Translations under genes and position numbers: made by a program
The notes under the pieces: model-generated
What the model was told of the DNA's origin: nothing
The model's input: only the letters and a program-made list of their open reading frames with translations
The model's database searches: none
Part shown: positions 25,644 to 34,748 of the stretch, piece by piece
Layout: each line of letters begins with the position of its first letter
How positions within the stretch are numbered: position 1 is the first letter of the stretch
From: Allobogoriella deserti
GTDB lineage: Bacteria; Actinomycetota; Actinomycetes; Actinomycetales; Actinomycetaceae
Direction: 5' to 3'
Assembly: GCF_042680605.1 (NCBI RefSeq)
Contig: NZ_JBHUEE010000011.1
Location: forward strand, 62,001-126,000
Length of the DNA: 64,000 nt

Positions 25644-27149
25644 CTACGTAGCGGACCGAGCGCGCTCCGCGGTTCGCCGGCGGCGTCCGTAGAGCAGACT
25701 CCCCGCGATCGCGAGGACGGCAATGACGAGCATGCCCAGGGAGATCGGACGCTCGAGGAAGACGAGCAGGCTGCCCTCCGACAGAAGCATCGAGCGCCGG
25801 TACTCCTCTTCCAGGATCGGGCCGAGGATGAAGGCGAGAATGAGCGGACCGAGCTCGTAATTCAGCTTGCGCAGCACGTAGCCGACAAGTCCGAACACCA
25901 CGGCGAGTCCGACGTCGAACATCGAACGCTGAACGCTGTACACCCCGCAGATGGCGACGATGACGATGATCGGTGCCATCAGCGCGCCACGCAGCCGCAA
26001 GATCTGCACGAAGACCCGGATCAGCGGCAGGTTCAGCGCGAGCAGCATGAAGTTGCCGATGAACATCGAGGCGATGACGCCCCAGAAGACGTCCGGATGT
26101 TCCGTGATCAGCTGCGGACCCGGCGTCACGTTGTGCAGCAGCAGGGCGCCGAACATCAAGGCGAGGGCCGGGTTCGGCGGCAGTCCCAGGGTCAGCAGCG
26201 GCACGAACGAGGAGTTCGACGACGCGTTGTCCGCCGTCTCGGTGGCCGCGAGGCCGTCGATCGCCCCTTTGCCGAACCGCTCCGGCTGCTTCGAGAACCG
26301 GCGCTCGGTGGCGTAGCCGATGACGGAGGAGATGGTCCCCCCGCCACCGGGCATGACGCCGATGAAGAACCCGAGGATCGAGGCCCGCAGGATGGCCAGG
26401 CGGCTGGCGATCCAGTCCCCCATGGTCGGTAGAACGTTGGAGATCCGCAGTTCTCCGGCGCCTCCGAAGTATCCTCGGTCGGACCGGTAGAGGATCTCTC
26501 CGATGCCGAAGATACCGACGGCGAGCGGGACGACGTGGATGCCGCTCATCAGGTCGACGTTGCCGCCGGTCAGCCGGACGCCGCCGGAGATCGGATCCAG
26601 TCCGACGGCGCCGAGGATCAGACCGAGGGCGGCGAGCGACAGCGCCTTGATCTTCGAACCCGACCCGAGGAACACGACCATGCTGAGGCCGAGCAGGGCA
26701 AGGATGAAGATCTCCGGTGCACCGATCGAGCCGGCGAAGCGCGCCAGCGGCACCGCGAGCAGCGTCAGTCCGACGACGGCGACCATTCCGCCGGCGAACG
26801 AACCGATGGCGGTGATGCCGAGCGCCGAGCCGGCCCGGCCCTGTTTAGTCAACGGGTAGCCGTCGAGCACGGTCACCACGGACGAGGCGTCACCTGGCAG
26901 ACCGAGCAGGATCGCGGGAATGCGGCCGCCGTACATCGCGCCGTAGTAGATCCCGGCCAGCATGATGATGGCGGTGGCCGGGTCCAGCTCGAAGGTGAGC
27001 GGGAGCAGCAGGGCGATGACGGCGACCGGCCCGAGCCCGGGAAGCAGCCCGATGACGGTCCCCACCAGGACCCCCAGGGTGACGAACAGCAGGTTCGTCG
27101 GCGAGAGCGCCACGGCGAAGCCGTCAAGGAGTGAGGTGAGCGTGGACAT
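25644..27149 (-). CDS. tctA: Tripartite tricarboxylate transporter large membrane subunit, TctA
   Basis: A 501-aa protein with about twelve hydrophobic segments. TctA signatures are clear: GVLVGTVIGLLPGLGPVAVI near residue 26, AGIYYGAMYGG, and GVMPGGGGTISS with a second glycine-rich re-entrant loop. It forms the channel of a binding-protein-dependent secondary carboxylate importer with TctB and TctC. The start codon directly follows the tctB stop with no gap. The gene order tctC-tctB-tctA is standard. Substrate unknown, likely a carboxylic acid. Confidence 0.93.
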   Translation of the reverse strand: MSTLTSLLDGFAVALSPTNLLFVTLGVLVGTVIGLLPGLGPVAVIALLLPLTFELDPATAIIMLAGIYYGAMYGGRIPAILLGLPGDASSVVTVLDGYPLTKQGRAGSALGITAIGSFAGGMVAVVGLTLLAVPLARFAGSIGAPEIFILALLGLSMVVFLGSGSKIKALSLAALGLILGAVGLDPISGGVRLTGGNVDLMSGIHVVPLAVGIFGIGEILYRSDRGYFGGAGELRISNVLPTMGDWIASRLAILRASILGFFIGVMPGGGGTISSVIGYATERRFSKQPERFGKGAIDGLAATETADNASSNSSFVPLLTLGLPPNPALALMFGALLLHNVTPGPQLITEHPDVFWGVIASMFIGNFMLLALNLPLIRVFVQILRLRGALMAPIIVIVAICGVYSVQRSMFDVGLAVVFGLVGYVLRKLNYELGPLILAFILGPILEEEYRRSMLLSEGSLLVFLERPISLGMLVIAVLAIAGSLLYGRRRRTAERARSAT

Positions 27150-27593
27150 CTAGATCGCCCTCATGTGCGCGCCGAGCAGTTCCGAGAAGAGGTAGAAGGT
27201 CACGCCCGTTCCGAGCACGGCGACGAGCGCCGAGGTACGCCACGACTCGCCGCCGAGGAACCTCAGATGGACGAACATCAGCACCACACCGGGGATGAGG
27301 AATCCGACGTAGTCGTAGGCGCCGATGAAGACGAAGAGCATCGCCGCCAGGCCGAGGGGTCGCACCGCCCGCACGGTGAAGCGTTCCCCCTCGGGACTCC
27401 GGAGTAGGAGGGCGAGCGCGGTCGTGAGCAGTCCTGCGGCGACCGCGAACGGCCACATGCCCGATCCCGGCTCACTCAGCCTGCCGAGGCCCACGTCCCA
27501 GGACTGCCACAACGTCCACCCGGCGAAGGCCGCGACACCGATGGCGAACAGCCGATCGGCGAGGCGACTCCGCGGGATCTCCTCATCAGTCAC
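27150..27593 (-). CDS. tctB: Tripartite tricarboxylate transporter small membrane subunit, TctB
   Basis: A 147-aa protein with four hydrophobic segments, as expected for TctB. The sequence LSEPGSGMWPFAVAAGL is typical of the family. The start is the GTG at 27593, which overlaps the tctC stop by 8 bp; upstream in-frame sequence belongs to an off-frame read of tctC. It sits between tctC and tctA. Confidence 0.85.
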   Translation of the reverse strand: MTDEEIPRSRLADRLFAIGVAAFAGWTLWQSWDVGLGRLSEPGSGMWPFAVAAGLLTTALALLLRSPEGERFTVRAVRPLGLAAMLFVFIGAYDYVGFLIPGVVLMFVHLRFLGGESWRTSALVAVLGTGVTFYLFSELLGAHMRAI

Positions 27594-28548
27594 CAGCCAC
27601 CTCGGCGTAGGACTCGGCCGCCTCGTGCAGGCGCTCGTTCGTCTCCTCGGCGCCGACGAACTCCGGTGGTGCGACTCCCTCACCGAGCTGGTCCTGGACG
27701 TCGCTGTCGCTCATGCACGTCTGCATGGCCGATTCGAGGGTGTTCGCGATCTCGTCGGGCGTGTCCGGCTGGGTGGCGAGGAACCAGAACGAGTCCGCGT
27801 ACGGCAGGTCGGAGTAGCCCAGTGAGTCGAGCGTCGGCACGTCGGGCAGGTGCGGCGCCGGTTCCGTCACCGCGGTGGCCAGCGCCTCCACGCCGCCTTC
27901 TTCGAGCGCGGGCAGGGTGACACCGCTGTCGGCCGAGACGAAGATGGCGTCCACGTCCCCGGCACGCAGCGCCTGGAGAGTGTTGCCGTTCCCGTCGAAG
28001 GGCACCGTCTCGACGCCGACGTCGTGCGTCGCGATGAGTCCGTCCACGACGATGGCGGGCACGCTCGTCGCCCCCGGGACCCCGACGACCGTCCGCGAAC
28101 CCTCTGCCGAGGTGAGCAGCTCCTCGGCACTGTCGTACTCGCCCTCACGGGCGACCATCACGATCGGCGCCTGCCCGATGGTGCCCACCGGACGGAAGGA
28201 ATCGGCGTCGAACTCGACGCTGTCTTCGAGCAGCGGCGGCAGGACCGCGTTGGCCGCAGTGGTCGAGACCAACGTGTAGCCGTCGGGCTCGGACTGGCTG
28301 AAGTAGGTGTTTCCGACGGCTCCTGAGCCACCCTCACGGTTCTCGACCTGGATGGAGGTGTCGAGCTCCTCCTCCAGGCACGGCGTGACGATCCTCGTCG
28401 ACAGATCGGTCGAGGACCCTGCCGGCACCGGAACCACCACGGTGATGTTCTCCTGGGGGTACTCCGCCGGATCACCGGAGCCTGAGCACGCCGTCACGCC
28501 CACGGCAACGGCACCCACCACGGCGGCTGTCCTGATCATGCTCCTCAT
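27586..28548 (-). CDS. tctC: Tripartite tricarboxylate transporter binding lipoprotein, TctC
   Basis: A 320-aa periplasm-type binding protein anchored by a lipobox (GVTAC, Cys21). The mature start, ENITVVVPVPAGSSTD, and NREGGSGAVGNTYFSQSEPDGYT are hallmarks of the TctC/Bug family, which binds carboxylates through the loop after the first strand. The family normally reads PFxxGGxxD in that loop; here it is VPVPAGSSTD. First gene of the tctCBA operon, divergent from a LacI regulator. Confidence 0.92.
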   Translation of the reverse strand: MRSMIRTAAVVGAVAVGVTACSGSGDPAEYPQENITVVVPVPAGSSTDLSTRIVTPCLEEELDTSIQVENREGGSGAVGNTYFSQSEPDGYTLVSTTAANAVLPPLLEDSVEFDADSFRPVGTIGQAPIVMVAREGEYDSAEELLTSAEGSRTVVGVPGATSVPAIVVDGLIATHDVGVETVPFDGNGNTLQALRAGDVDAIFVSADSGVTLPALEEGGVEALATAVTEPAPHLPDVPTLDSLGYSDLPYADSFWFLATQPDTPDEIANTLESAMQTCMSDSDVQDQLGEGVAPPEFVGAEETNERLHEAAESYAEVAGD

Positions 28549-28641
28549 TGAGGTCTCCCGTTAGGCAACGACGTCGACAGGTCGGGCCGGCGCCGTGAGG
28601 CGACAACCGCTCGAGCGAAAGTACCATCAATCGTGCCAATG

Positions 28642-28656
28642 AACCAATCATTGGTT
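28642..28656. promoter_or_regulatory. Perfect 15-bp palindrome upstream of tctC
   Basis: aaccaat-c-attggtt is a perfect palindrome with one central base, about 95 bp upstream of tctC. A second overlapping inverted repeat, ccaatg (28636-28641) and cattgg (28649-28654), shares its right half. It is a likely repressor site for the tct operon. Confidence 0.55.
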
Positions 28657-28742
28657 GCCAGTACCAAGCTACATCTCTCTCGCATCGCGAAATTGCGCTT
28701 CCGCCTTGACGCGTCACTCAGGCGGGCTCTACGTTAAACAGT

Positions 28743-28764
28743 AAGCGGTTTCTATGAACCACTT
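28743..28764. promoter_or_regulatory. Imperfect 8-bp dyad, possible LacI-family operator
   Basis: aagcggtt (28743-28750) and aaccactt (28757-28764) match at 7 of 8 positions around a 6-bp spacer. GGTT/AACC halves of this kind occur repeatedly in the same control region. Confidence 0.5.
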
Positions 28765-28785
28765 TGATTAGAGTTATCAGTAGTA

Positions 28786-28810
28786 GCCGGTTACTAACAT
28801 TGCCGGTTAC
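28786..28810. repeat. Two 9-bp direct repeats upstream of the LacI gene
   Basis: gccggttac occurs at 28786-28794 and 28802-28810, spaced 16 bp start to start, about 60 bp before the LacI start codon. They share the GGTT core with the dyads upstream and may be further regulator half-sites. Confidence 0.5.
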
Positions 28811-28868
28811 CCGCCGCACCACCCGGTGCGAGCCACCGACCACCTGCACCGACGCGCGGAGGGATCAC

Positions 28869-29891
28869 ATGGCAGCGGTGACCATCCGCGAGGTTGCGGA
28901 AGCAGCCGGCGTCTCGGTCGCGACCGTCTCGCGCATCGCCTCCGGTTCGGACTACCCGGTCGGCGCCCGCACCCGCGAACGGGTCGAGGCAGTCATCGAG
29001 GCCCTCGGCTACCGGCCCAACCAGTCGGCCACCGACCTGAGCCGTCGCGACACCCACCTCGTCGGAGTCCTCGCCCCGGACATGGCCAACCAGTACTACG
29101 CCGAGGTCACCCGCGGGATCGAGGACGCTGCGCACGAGGCCGGTTACCAGGTCCTCTTCTCCTCCACCGACCGGCGAAAGACTCGTGCCGAGACGGCCCT
29201 CGAGGCACTCCTGCGCCGCCGCGTCGCCGCCCTGATCATCCTCGGTGGCGGTGACGAGGTCCGGCTCACCCGCAAGCAGGTCGCCAGCTACGGCACGGAG
29301 GTCGTCCTCATCGGGCGCGCCGGTGAGGACTTCCCCACCGTCACCACCGACGGCGAGCAGGCCGGACAGGTCATGGCCCAGCACTTCATCGACCTCGGGC
29401 ACCGACACCTCGCCTTCATCGCCGGATCGCGCGGATCCACCGCGACCCGCCTACGTCTCAGCGGCGTCCGCAGGGCGGCCCGCGCCGGCGGACTCACCGC
29501 TCCCCCGGTCAGCCGGGGCGGATACACGGAGCAGGGCGGCTATCGCGCCGCGCGCGACCTCCTCGCGAACACCACCGCGCGCGAACGGCCCACAGCCCTC
29601 ATCGCGGCCAACGACCGCATGGCCATCGGCGCCATGGCCGCGGCCCACGATCTGGGCCTCAGCGTCCCGGACGACGTCGCCCTCGCCGGCTTCGACGACA
29701 CCCCCATCTCCGCCTACGTCCGGCCCGCGCTGACCACGTACTCCCTCCGTTCCGCCCAGCTCGGCGCGGAGGCCATGCAGATGATCCTGGACAGAGAGGA
29801 AGGCGAGACGAGCATCCGCCACCGCACGGTGGACGGCGACATCGTCGTGCGCGAGAGCTGCGGCGCACACCGCAGGGCCACCACACCCTGA
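28869..29891 (+). CDS. LacI-family transcriptional regulator
   Basis: A 340-aa repressor. The N-terminal helix-turn-helix VTIREVAEAAGVSVATVSR and hinge (GYRPNQSATDLSRRDT) are followed by a periplasmic-binding-like sensor domain ending RESCGAH. The ATG at 28869 has the RBS ggaggga and starts right at the DNA-binding domain. It is divergent from tctCBA and 88 bp upstream of the creatininase-family gene on the same strand. It is the obvious candidate to control both the Tct importer and the catabolic operon. The effector is unknown. Confidence 0.93.
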   Translation: MAAVTIREVAEAAGVSVATVSRIASGSDYPVGARTRERVEAVIEALGYRPNQSATDLSRRDTHLVGVLAPDMANQYYAEVTRGIEDAAHEAGYQVLFSSTDRRKTRAETALEALLRRRVAALIILGGGDEVRLTRKQVASYGTEVVLIGRAGEDFPTVTTDGEQAGQVMAQHFIDLGHRHLAFIAGSRGSTATRLRLSGVRRAARAGGLTAPPVSRGGYTEQGGYRAARDLLANTTARERPTALIAANDRMAIGAMAAAHDLGLSVPDDVALAGFDDTPISAYVRPALTTYSLRSAQLGAEAMQMILDREEGETSIRHRTVDGDIVVRESCGAHRRATTP

Positions 29892-29979
29892 CGCCCCGGC
29901 CCCGCACGACGCCGATAGGCCACGACAGCGCACACGGCGTGCGCGACAACGGCAACCAGAGACGAAGGAGTTCTCCAAC

Positions 29980-30873
29980 ATGTCGGTGAAGGACTACGCG
30001 AAGACCGATGCCGGATCGGACCGCAAGCACAACATCCTCGGGATGTCGTTCGCGGAGGTCGCGGAGCGGCTCGCAGAACCGGGACAGGACACCGTCCTCA
30101 TCCCCATGGGCAGCACCGAGAAGCACGGCGCCCACATCCCGCTCGGCACGGACAGCTACGTCACGATGGAGGTCGTCTACCGTGCCGCCGAGGCGGTGGA
30201 CGTCATGCACACACCGCTGCAGCCGTTCGGCTACTCACCGCACCACATGGGCCGCCACGAGGAAGGCGCCGGCACCATCACGCTGCGGGCCGAGACCTAC
30301 CGGCGCGTCCTGCACGACGTCGCCCGCAGCCTGATCTACCACGGCGTCAAGAAGATCATCTTCGTCTCGCACCACGGATCCAACACCAAGCCGATCGACG
30401 AACTCATGCGCCAGCTGCGCTACCACACCGGCGCGTACATCTCCTTCTACAAGACACCGACCGAGCGCGAGGCGAACGTGGTCCAGCACCACTTCGACAA
30501 CCCGCCTGAGGAGACGCCGGGCTGGCACTCCTCCGAGCTCGAGACGGCCTGCCTCATGGCGACGGCGGACAACCTCGTGCACATGGACCGCGCCGTGGAC
30601 GACCGCGCCCACGCCCCGGCCTACATGGGACCGGAGTTCTCCAAGATCGACGGCGTCGGCACGGTGAAGTTCCGCGGCTCGGAGAACATCTGGGTCCCGA
30701 TGGAGCACCACGAGTACTCCGACACCGCGACCATCGGCAACCCCTTCCGCGCCACGAAGGAGAAGGGGCTGGCGATGTTCGACTCCATGGCCGAGCACCT
30801 CGCCGCCTACGTCGAGGAAGTGCGCAAGTTCGAGGTCGGGGAGATCAACTCCGACTACCCGGAGCGCGCCTGA
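29980..30873 (+). CDS. Creatininase-family hydrolase
   Basis: A 297-aa metal-dependent hydrolase. Family residues: GSTEKHGAHIPLGTD (Glu47, His49, His52, Asp58), VSHHGSN (His131/132) and WHSSELETA (His183, Glu186, Glu188). The family includes creatinine amidohydrolase, a mycofactocin peptidase and hydrolases thought to open oxidised cyclitols. The neighbours (Zn-dehydrogenase and class II aldolase) fit a ring-opening or amide-cleaving step better than creatinine use. Good RBS (gaaggag). First structural gene after the LacI regulator. Confidence 0.88.
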   Translation: MSVKDYAKTDAGSDRKHNILGMSFAEVAERLAEPGQDTVLIPMGSTEKHGAHIPLGTDSYVTMEVVYRAAEAVDVMHTPLQPFGYSPHHMGRHEEGAGTITLRAETYRRVLHDVARSLIYHGVKKIIFVSHHGSNTKPIDELMRQLRYHTGAYISFYKTPTEREANVVQHHFDNPPEETPGWHSSELETACLMATADNLVHMDRAVDDRAHAPAYMGPEFSKIDGVGTVKFRGSENIWVPMEHHEYSDTATIGNPFRATKEKGLAMFDSMAEHLAAYVEEVRKFEVGEINSDYPERA

Positions 30874-30899
30874 CCCCGCACCACGACGGAGGTGGTCGC

Positions 30900-31562
30900 A
30901 TGATCGGCACCGCGCCGAACCAGACCGGCACGGACGCCCTGCGCGAGGAGCTGGCGCGGCTGTCCCGCCGCAGCTTCTTCCGCGGGCTCGTGCCCGGCGT
31001 CAGCGGCAACAACTCCATCCGAGTGCCCGGCACGGACACGATGGTCATCAAGACCTCGGGCTGCAGCCAGGGGGACATGACGGCCACGGACACGGTGGTG
31101 ATGTCCTTCGACGGCGAGGTGCTCGACCCCGGGCGCACGCCGAGCAAGGAGTGGCGTTTCCACGCCAGGATCTACGCCACCCGGCCCGAGGTCGGTGCGG
31201 TCGCGCACCTCCACCCGCCGCTGTCGGTGGCCTTCTCGGTGGCGGGCCAGGTCCCGCCGCTGGTCACCGCGGCGGCGCGGGGCCACGTGCGAGAGATCGC
31301 CGAGGTGCCGCTGCTGCCGGCCGGCTCGCCCGAGCTGGCCGACGCCGTCGAGGCCGTCATGGCCGGGACGCAGACACGGGTGGTCCTCATGCGCGAGCAC
31401 GGCACCATCGCCGTGGGCCCGGACCTGGCGACGGCGGTTCACCGGACGGACTACATGGAGGACAACGCTCGCGTAGCCCTGGCCGCGGGGATTCTCACCT
31501 CGACCCGTCCGGGCGAGATCGAGCTGGCCCACGACCCGGATCCGACGGCGGAAGGGGGCTGA
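30900..31562 (+). CDS. Class II aldolase/adducin-family protein
   Basis: A 220-aa zinc enzyme of the fuculose-phosphate aldolase superfamily. GVSGNNSIR (near 33), KTSG (51), the catalytic Glu84 (PSKEWRFH), zinc ligands His103 and His105 (AHLHPP) and His167 (REHGTI) are all present. The family carries out retro-aldol cleavage or decarboxylation of sugar-acid phosphates. No sugar kinase lies in this operon, so it may act on an unphosphorylated substrate. It lies 26 bp after the creatininase-family gene. Confidence 0.88.
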   Translation: MIGTAPNQTGTDALREELARLSRRSFFRGLVPGVSGNNSIRVPGTDTMVIKTSGCSQGDMTATDTVVMSFDGEVLDPGRTPSKEWRFHARIYATRPEVGAVAHLHPPLSVAFSVAGQVPPLVTAAARGHVREIAEVPLLPAGSPELADAVEAVMAGTQTRVVLMREHGTIAVGPDLATAVHRTDYMEDNARVALAAGILTSTRPGEIELAHDPDPTAEGG

Positions 31563-31566
31563 TCGC

Positions 31567-32796
31567 GTGCGCCCGAGAATCGCCGTCCTCGCCACGGTGG
31601 ACACCAAGGCGGCCGAGGCCTCCTTCCTCGCGGCAGAGATCCTCGCCCGCGGAGGCGCCGCCCCGGTGATCGACATCGGGCTCGGCCAGGCCGCCGGCGA
31701 AGCCGTCGACGTCCCGGCGCAGACACTCGCCGGTCGAGCCGGGACGACGGTCGCGGACCTGCGCGCGGGCCCTCGGCACGAGGCGATGGCGGCCATGGGC
31801 GAGAGCGCCGGGCAGGTGCTGACCGAATGGTTCGATGCCGGCCGGCTGGACGGCGTCATCGCCGTCGGCGGCAACCAGGGCAGTGCCGTCGCGGCGATCG
31901 CCATGCGGCACCTGCCGATCGGGCCGCCCAAGCTCATCGTCTCCACGGTGGCCTCGGGCAATGTGCGCCAGTACGTCCAGGACTGCGACATCACCATGCA
32001 ATTCTCCGTCGGTGATCTGCTCGGTGGCCCCAACCGGGTGACCGGGATGATCCTGCGCCGCTCGGCGGCCGCCGTCGTCGCCATGGCCGGCGTGGCCGGC
32101 GGCGGTACCGCAGCACCGACCGACACCGGTCCGGCCGTGGGGGTGACGGCGTTCGGCAACACCGAACCCGCCGTCGTCACCGCCATCGAGAAGCTTCGCG
32201 ACGGCGGCCTCGCGTCCGTGCCGTTCCACGCCTCCGGGGCGTGCGGCTCGGCCATGGAACGCCTTCTCGACGACGGAGTCCTCACCGGGGTCCTCGACCT
32301 CACCATCCACGAGGTGCTGGGCGAGATCGAGCCGGCCGACATCTACGCACCCGTCCGGCCCGGCCGGCTCACCGCCGCCGGCCGGCAGGGGATGCCGCAG
32401 GTGGTCGTGCCCGGCGGCTGCGAGTACTTCTGCTTCGGCGGGCCGGACTCCATACCGCCCGCCTACCGGGACCGGCCGGTGCACGTGCACAACCCGTACA
32501 ACACCAACGTCCGCACCACGGCCACCGAGCTGACCGAACTCGGCCGGCTGGTGGCCGACCGGCTCAACGCCTCCCGAGGCCCGGCAGCCGTGCTCATCCC
32601 GACCCAGGGATGGTCCGGCGTCGGAAGCCCCGGCGGCATCCTGCACGACCCGGACGCCAATCAGGCGTTCGTCGACGCCCTCGAGGCCGGCCTGAACCCG
32701 ACGGTCCGGCTCGAGCGCCATGACACCACGATCAACGACCCCGCATTCGCGACGGCGGCGGCCGAGACCCTTCTCGACCTCATGCCGTCGCGCTGA
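31567..32796 (+). CDS. Tm-1-like ATP-binding domain protein (UPF0261 family)
   Basis: A 409-aa member of the UPF0261/Tm-1 family, named for a tomato virus-resistance protein. The start RPRIAVLATVDTKAAEASFL is the usual family N-terminus. VGGNQGSAVAAIAMRHLPIG and SGNVRQYVQDCDITMQFSV follow, and the C-terminal half has VTAFGNTEP and NPYNTNVRTTATE. The bacterial reaction is not established. It is often found near a TIM-barrel partner, which is absent here. GTG start 4 bp after the aldolase stop, so it belongs to the same unit. Confidence 0.88.
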   Translation: MRPRIAVLATVDTKAAEASFLAAEILARGGAAPVIDIGLGQAAGEAVDVPAQTLAGRAGTTVADLRAGPRHEAMAAMGESAGQVLTEWFDAGRLDGVIAVGGNQGSAVAAIAMRHLPIGPPKLIVSTVASGNVRQYVQDCDITMQFSVGDLLGGPNRVTGMILRRSAAAVVAMAGVAGGGTAAPTDTGPAVGVTAFGNTEPAVVTAIEKLRDGGLASVPFHASGACGSAMERLLDDGVLTGVLDLTIHEVLGEIEPADIYAPVRPGRLTAAGRQGMPQVVVPGGCEYFCFGGPDSIPPAYRDRPVHVHNPYNTNVRTTATELTELGRLVADRLNASRGPAAVLIPTQGWSGVGSPGGILHDPDANQAFVDALEAGLNPTVRLERHDTTINDPAFATAAAETLLDLMPSR

Positions 32797-32844
32797 CGGC
32801 CCGCTGCCGCACCGCGGCGGCGACCCGACGCGAAGGAGCTTCGA

Positions 32845-33957
32845 ATGGTTGCGCAACAGGCGGCCGCCCAGGCAGCCCCACGTCCGGACAGCGACGTCCC
32901 CGAGAGCATGCGCGCGGCGGTGATGTTCGGCCCCGGTGACATCCGCGTGGTCGACAAGCCGGTGCCGCGGCCCGGCCCCGGCGAGGTCCTGGTCAAGGTG
33001 TCGGTCTGCGGCATGTGCGGCACGGACCTGAAGATCTACGACGGCCATTTCCCCGGCACACCCCCGTACGGCAGCTACACACCCGGCCACGAGTGGTCCG
33101 GCACGGTGGTCGAGGTGGGCGAGACGGTCGACGAGGTCGCCGTCGGTGACCGCGTGTGTATCGAGGCCCACCACGGCTGCGGCCGGTGCGAGAACTGCAT
33201 GGCCGGCCTGTACACGTGCTGCCTGAACTACGGCGACGTCGCCAAAGGGCACAAGGCCTCCGGGATGACGGTCGACGGCGGCTTCGCCGAGTACGCCATC
33301 CATCACGTGGCCGCGCTCTCCCGGATGCCGACGAACGTCTCGGATCTCGACGCCGTGCTCATCACCACCGCCGGCACCGGCCTGTTCGGCATCGACATGA
33401 TCGGCGGGTACCTACTCGGCCAGGACGTCGTGGTGTTCGGACCCGGCCCGGTGGGCTTGATGACCGCGCAGGCGGCCAAACAGCTCGGCGCTCGCCAGGT
33501 GATCCTCGTGGGCACCCGCGACAGCCGGCTCGCCCGTGGACGGGATCTCGGCGCCGATCACACCATCAACGCCCGGCAGAGCGATCCGGTCGCCGAGATC
33601 GCCCGGCTGACCGGCGGCGAGGGCGCCGACGTCGTCATCGAGACCTCCGGCAACGTCGCCGCACCCCAGCAGTGCGTCGAGGCCGTGCGCCGCGGCGGCA
33701 CGATCCTCGTCGTGGCGTTCTACCCGGAACCGGTGACGCTGGACCTGTCCGCCGTCGTGCGGCAGGGCGTCCAGGTGCACACCACCCGCGGCGAGGGCGG
33801 CAACAACGTCCGCCGCGCCCTGGCGCTGGCGGACATGGGCCGCCTGCGCGGCGAGGAGCTCGTCACCCACGAGTTCCAGCTCGACGACATCGCGGAGGCC
33901 CTCCGCGTGGTCCGCGAGCGCGACGGCGATCCCCTCAAAGCCGTCATCCGCTTCTGA
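32845..33957 (+). CDS. Zinc-dependent alcohol/polyol dehydrogenase (MDR family)
   Basis: A 370-aa medium-chain dehydrogenase like sorbitol or threonine dehydrogenase. Catalytic zinc ligands are Cys58 (CGMCGTD), His82 and Glu83 (GHEW); the structural zinc site is Cys112, Cys115, Cys118 and Cys126 (GCGRCENCMAGLYTCC). A Rossmann motif FGPGPVGLM lies near 197. It probably oxidises a hydroxyl of the imported compound as an early step. ATG with the RBS gaaggag, 48 bp after the Tm-1-like gene. Confidence 0.92.
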   Translation: MVAQQAAAQAAPRPDSDVPESMRAAVMFGPGDIRVVDKPVPRPGPGEVLVKVSVCGMCGTDLKIYDGHFPGTPPYGSYTPGHEWSGTVVEVGETVDEVAVGDRVCIEAHHGCGRCENCMAGLYTCCLNYGDVAKGHKASGMTVDGGFAEYAIHHVAALSRMPTNVSDLDAVLITTAGTGLFGIDMIGGYLLGQDVVVFGPGPVGLMTAQAAKQLGARQVILVGTRDSRLARGRDLGADHTINARQSDPVAEIARLTGGEGADVVIETSGNVAAPQQCVEAVRRGGTILVVAFYPEPVTLDLSAVVRQGVQVHTTRGEGGNNVRRALALADMGRLRGEELVTHEFQLDDIAEALRVVRERDGDPLKAVIRF

Positions 33958-33986
33958 TCTCGGGCTGTCACCACGAAGGAGTGACC

Positions 33987-34748
33987 ATGACGCAGAGCCT
34001 GTGCGTGGAGGACGTCCACGTGACGTTCAAGAACACCTGCATCATCGACGGCTTGTCGTTGTCCGTCGACGACGACGAGTTCGTCAGCATCGTCGGCACG
34101 TCCGGGTGCGGGAAGACCACCTTCCTGCGGGCGCTGGGCGGGCTGTTGCCGAACAGTGCCCGGATCGGCCGCACGGAGCTGCACGGCAGTGCGCTCCAGG
34201 CGCCGGAACCGCGCGTGGCCATGGTCTTCCAGCACTTCGGCCTCTTCCCGTGGAAGACCGTGGAGGAGAACATCCTCTACGGCGTGCGGGTCCAGGGCCG
34301 GACCGAGCCGCGCGAACGGATGGAGCGGCTGCTGGAGGTCATGCACCTCGGCCACGCCCGGAAGAAGTATCCGCGGCAGCTCTCCGGGGGCATGAAGCAA
34401 CGCACCGGGATCGCCCGCGCGCTCGTGCTCGAGCCGGAACTGCTGCTGCTGGACGAGCCGCTGAGCGCCGTCGACGCCATCACCCGCGAGGTGATGCAGC
34501 AGGAGGTGATCGAGCTCATCGAGGCCGAGCCGCGCACCGCGTTGCTCGTCACCCACGACCTCGACGAGGCGATCATCATGTCCGACCGGATCGTCGTGCT
34601 CGGCGGGCCGCCGGCCCACGTCGTGCTCGATATCCGCTCCCCCATCGAACGGCCCCGGACCCTGGAGACGGTCCGGAGCCATCCGGAGTACCTCGGCCTG
34701 CGCCGCCGGTTGTGGGGCGCGCTCGAGTCCGGGAGGGCCGCCGCATGA
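33987..34748 (+). CDS. ABC transporter ATP-binding protein, taurine/sulfonate/nitrate type
   Basis: A 253-aa ATPase. Walker A GTSGCGKTT (37-45), signature LSGGMKQR (132-139) and Walker B LLLLDEP (152-158, Asp156/Glu157) are intact, with the Q-loop in VFQHFGLFPWK and the H-loop in VTHDLDEA. Together with the following permease and binding protein it forms a SsuABC/TauABC-type importer. It lies 29 bp after the dehydrogenase gene and overlaps the permease gene by 4 bp. Confidence 0.94.
   Translation: MTQSLCVEDVHVTFKNTCIIDGLSLSVDDDEFVSIVGTSGCGKTTFLRALGGLLPNSARIGRTELHGSALQAPEPRVAMVFQHFGLFPWKTVEENILYGVRVQGRTEPRERMERLLEVMHLGHARKKYPRQLSGGMKQRTGIARALVLEPELLLLDEPLSAVDAITREVMQQEVIELIEAEPRTALLVTHDLDEAIIMSDRIVVLGGPPAHVVLDIRSPIERPRTLETVRSHPEYLGLRRRLWGALESGRAAA

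Larger units (their letters stand above)
28549..28868. promoter_or_regulatory. 320-bp divergent control region between tctC and the LacI gene
   Basis: No gene fits here. The region is unusually AT-rich for this genome and holds several GGTT/AACC-containing repeats, listed separately. It must contain the promoters of the tctCBA operon (minus) and of the LacI gene and the catabolic operon (plus). A ggaggga ribosome site precedes the LacI ATG at 28869. Confidence 0.65.
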
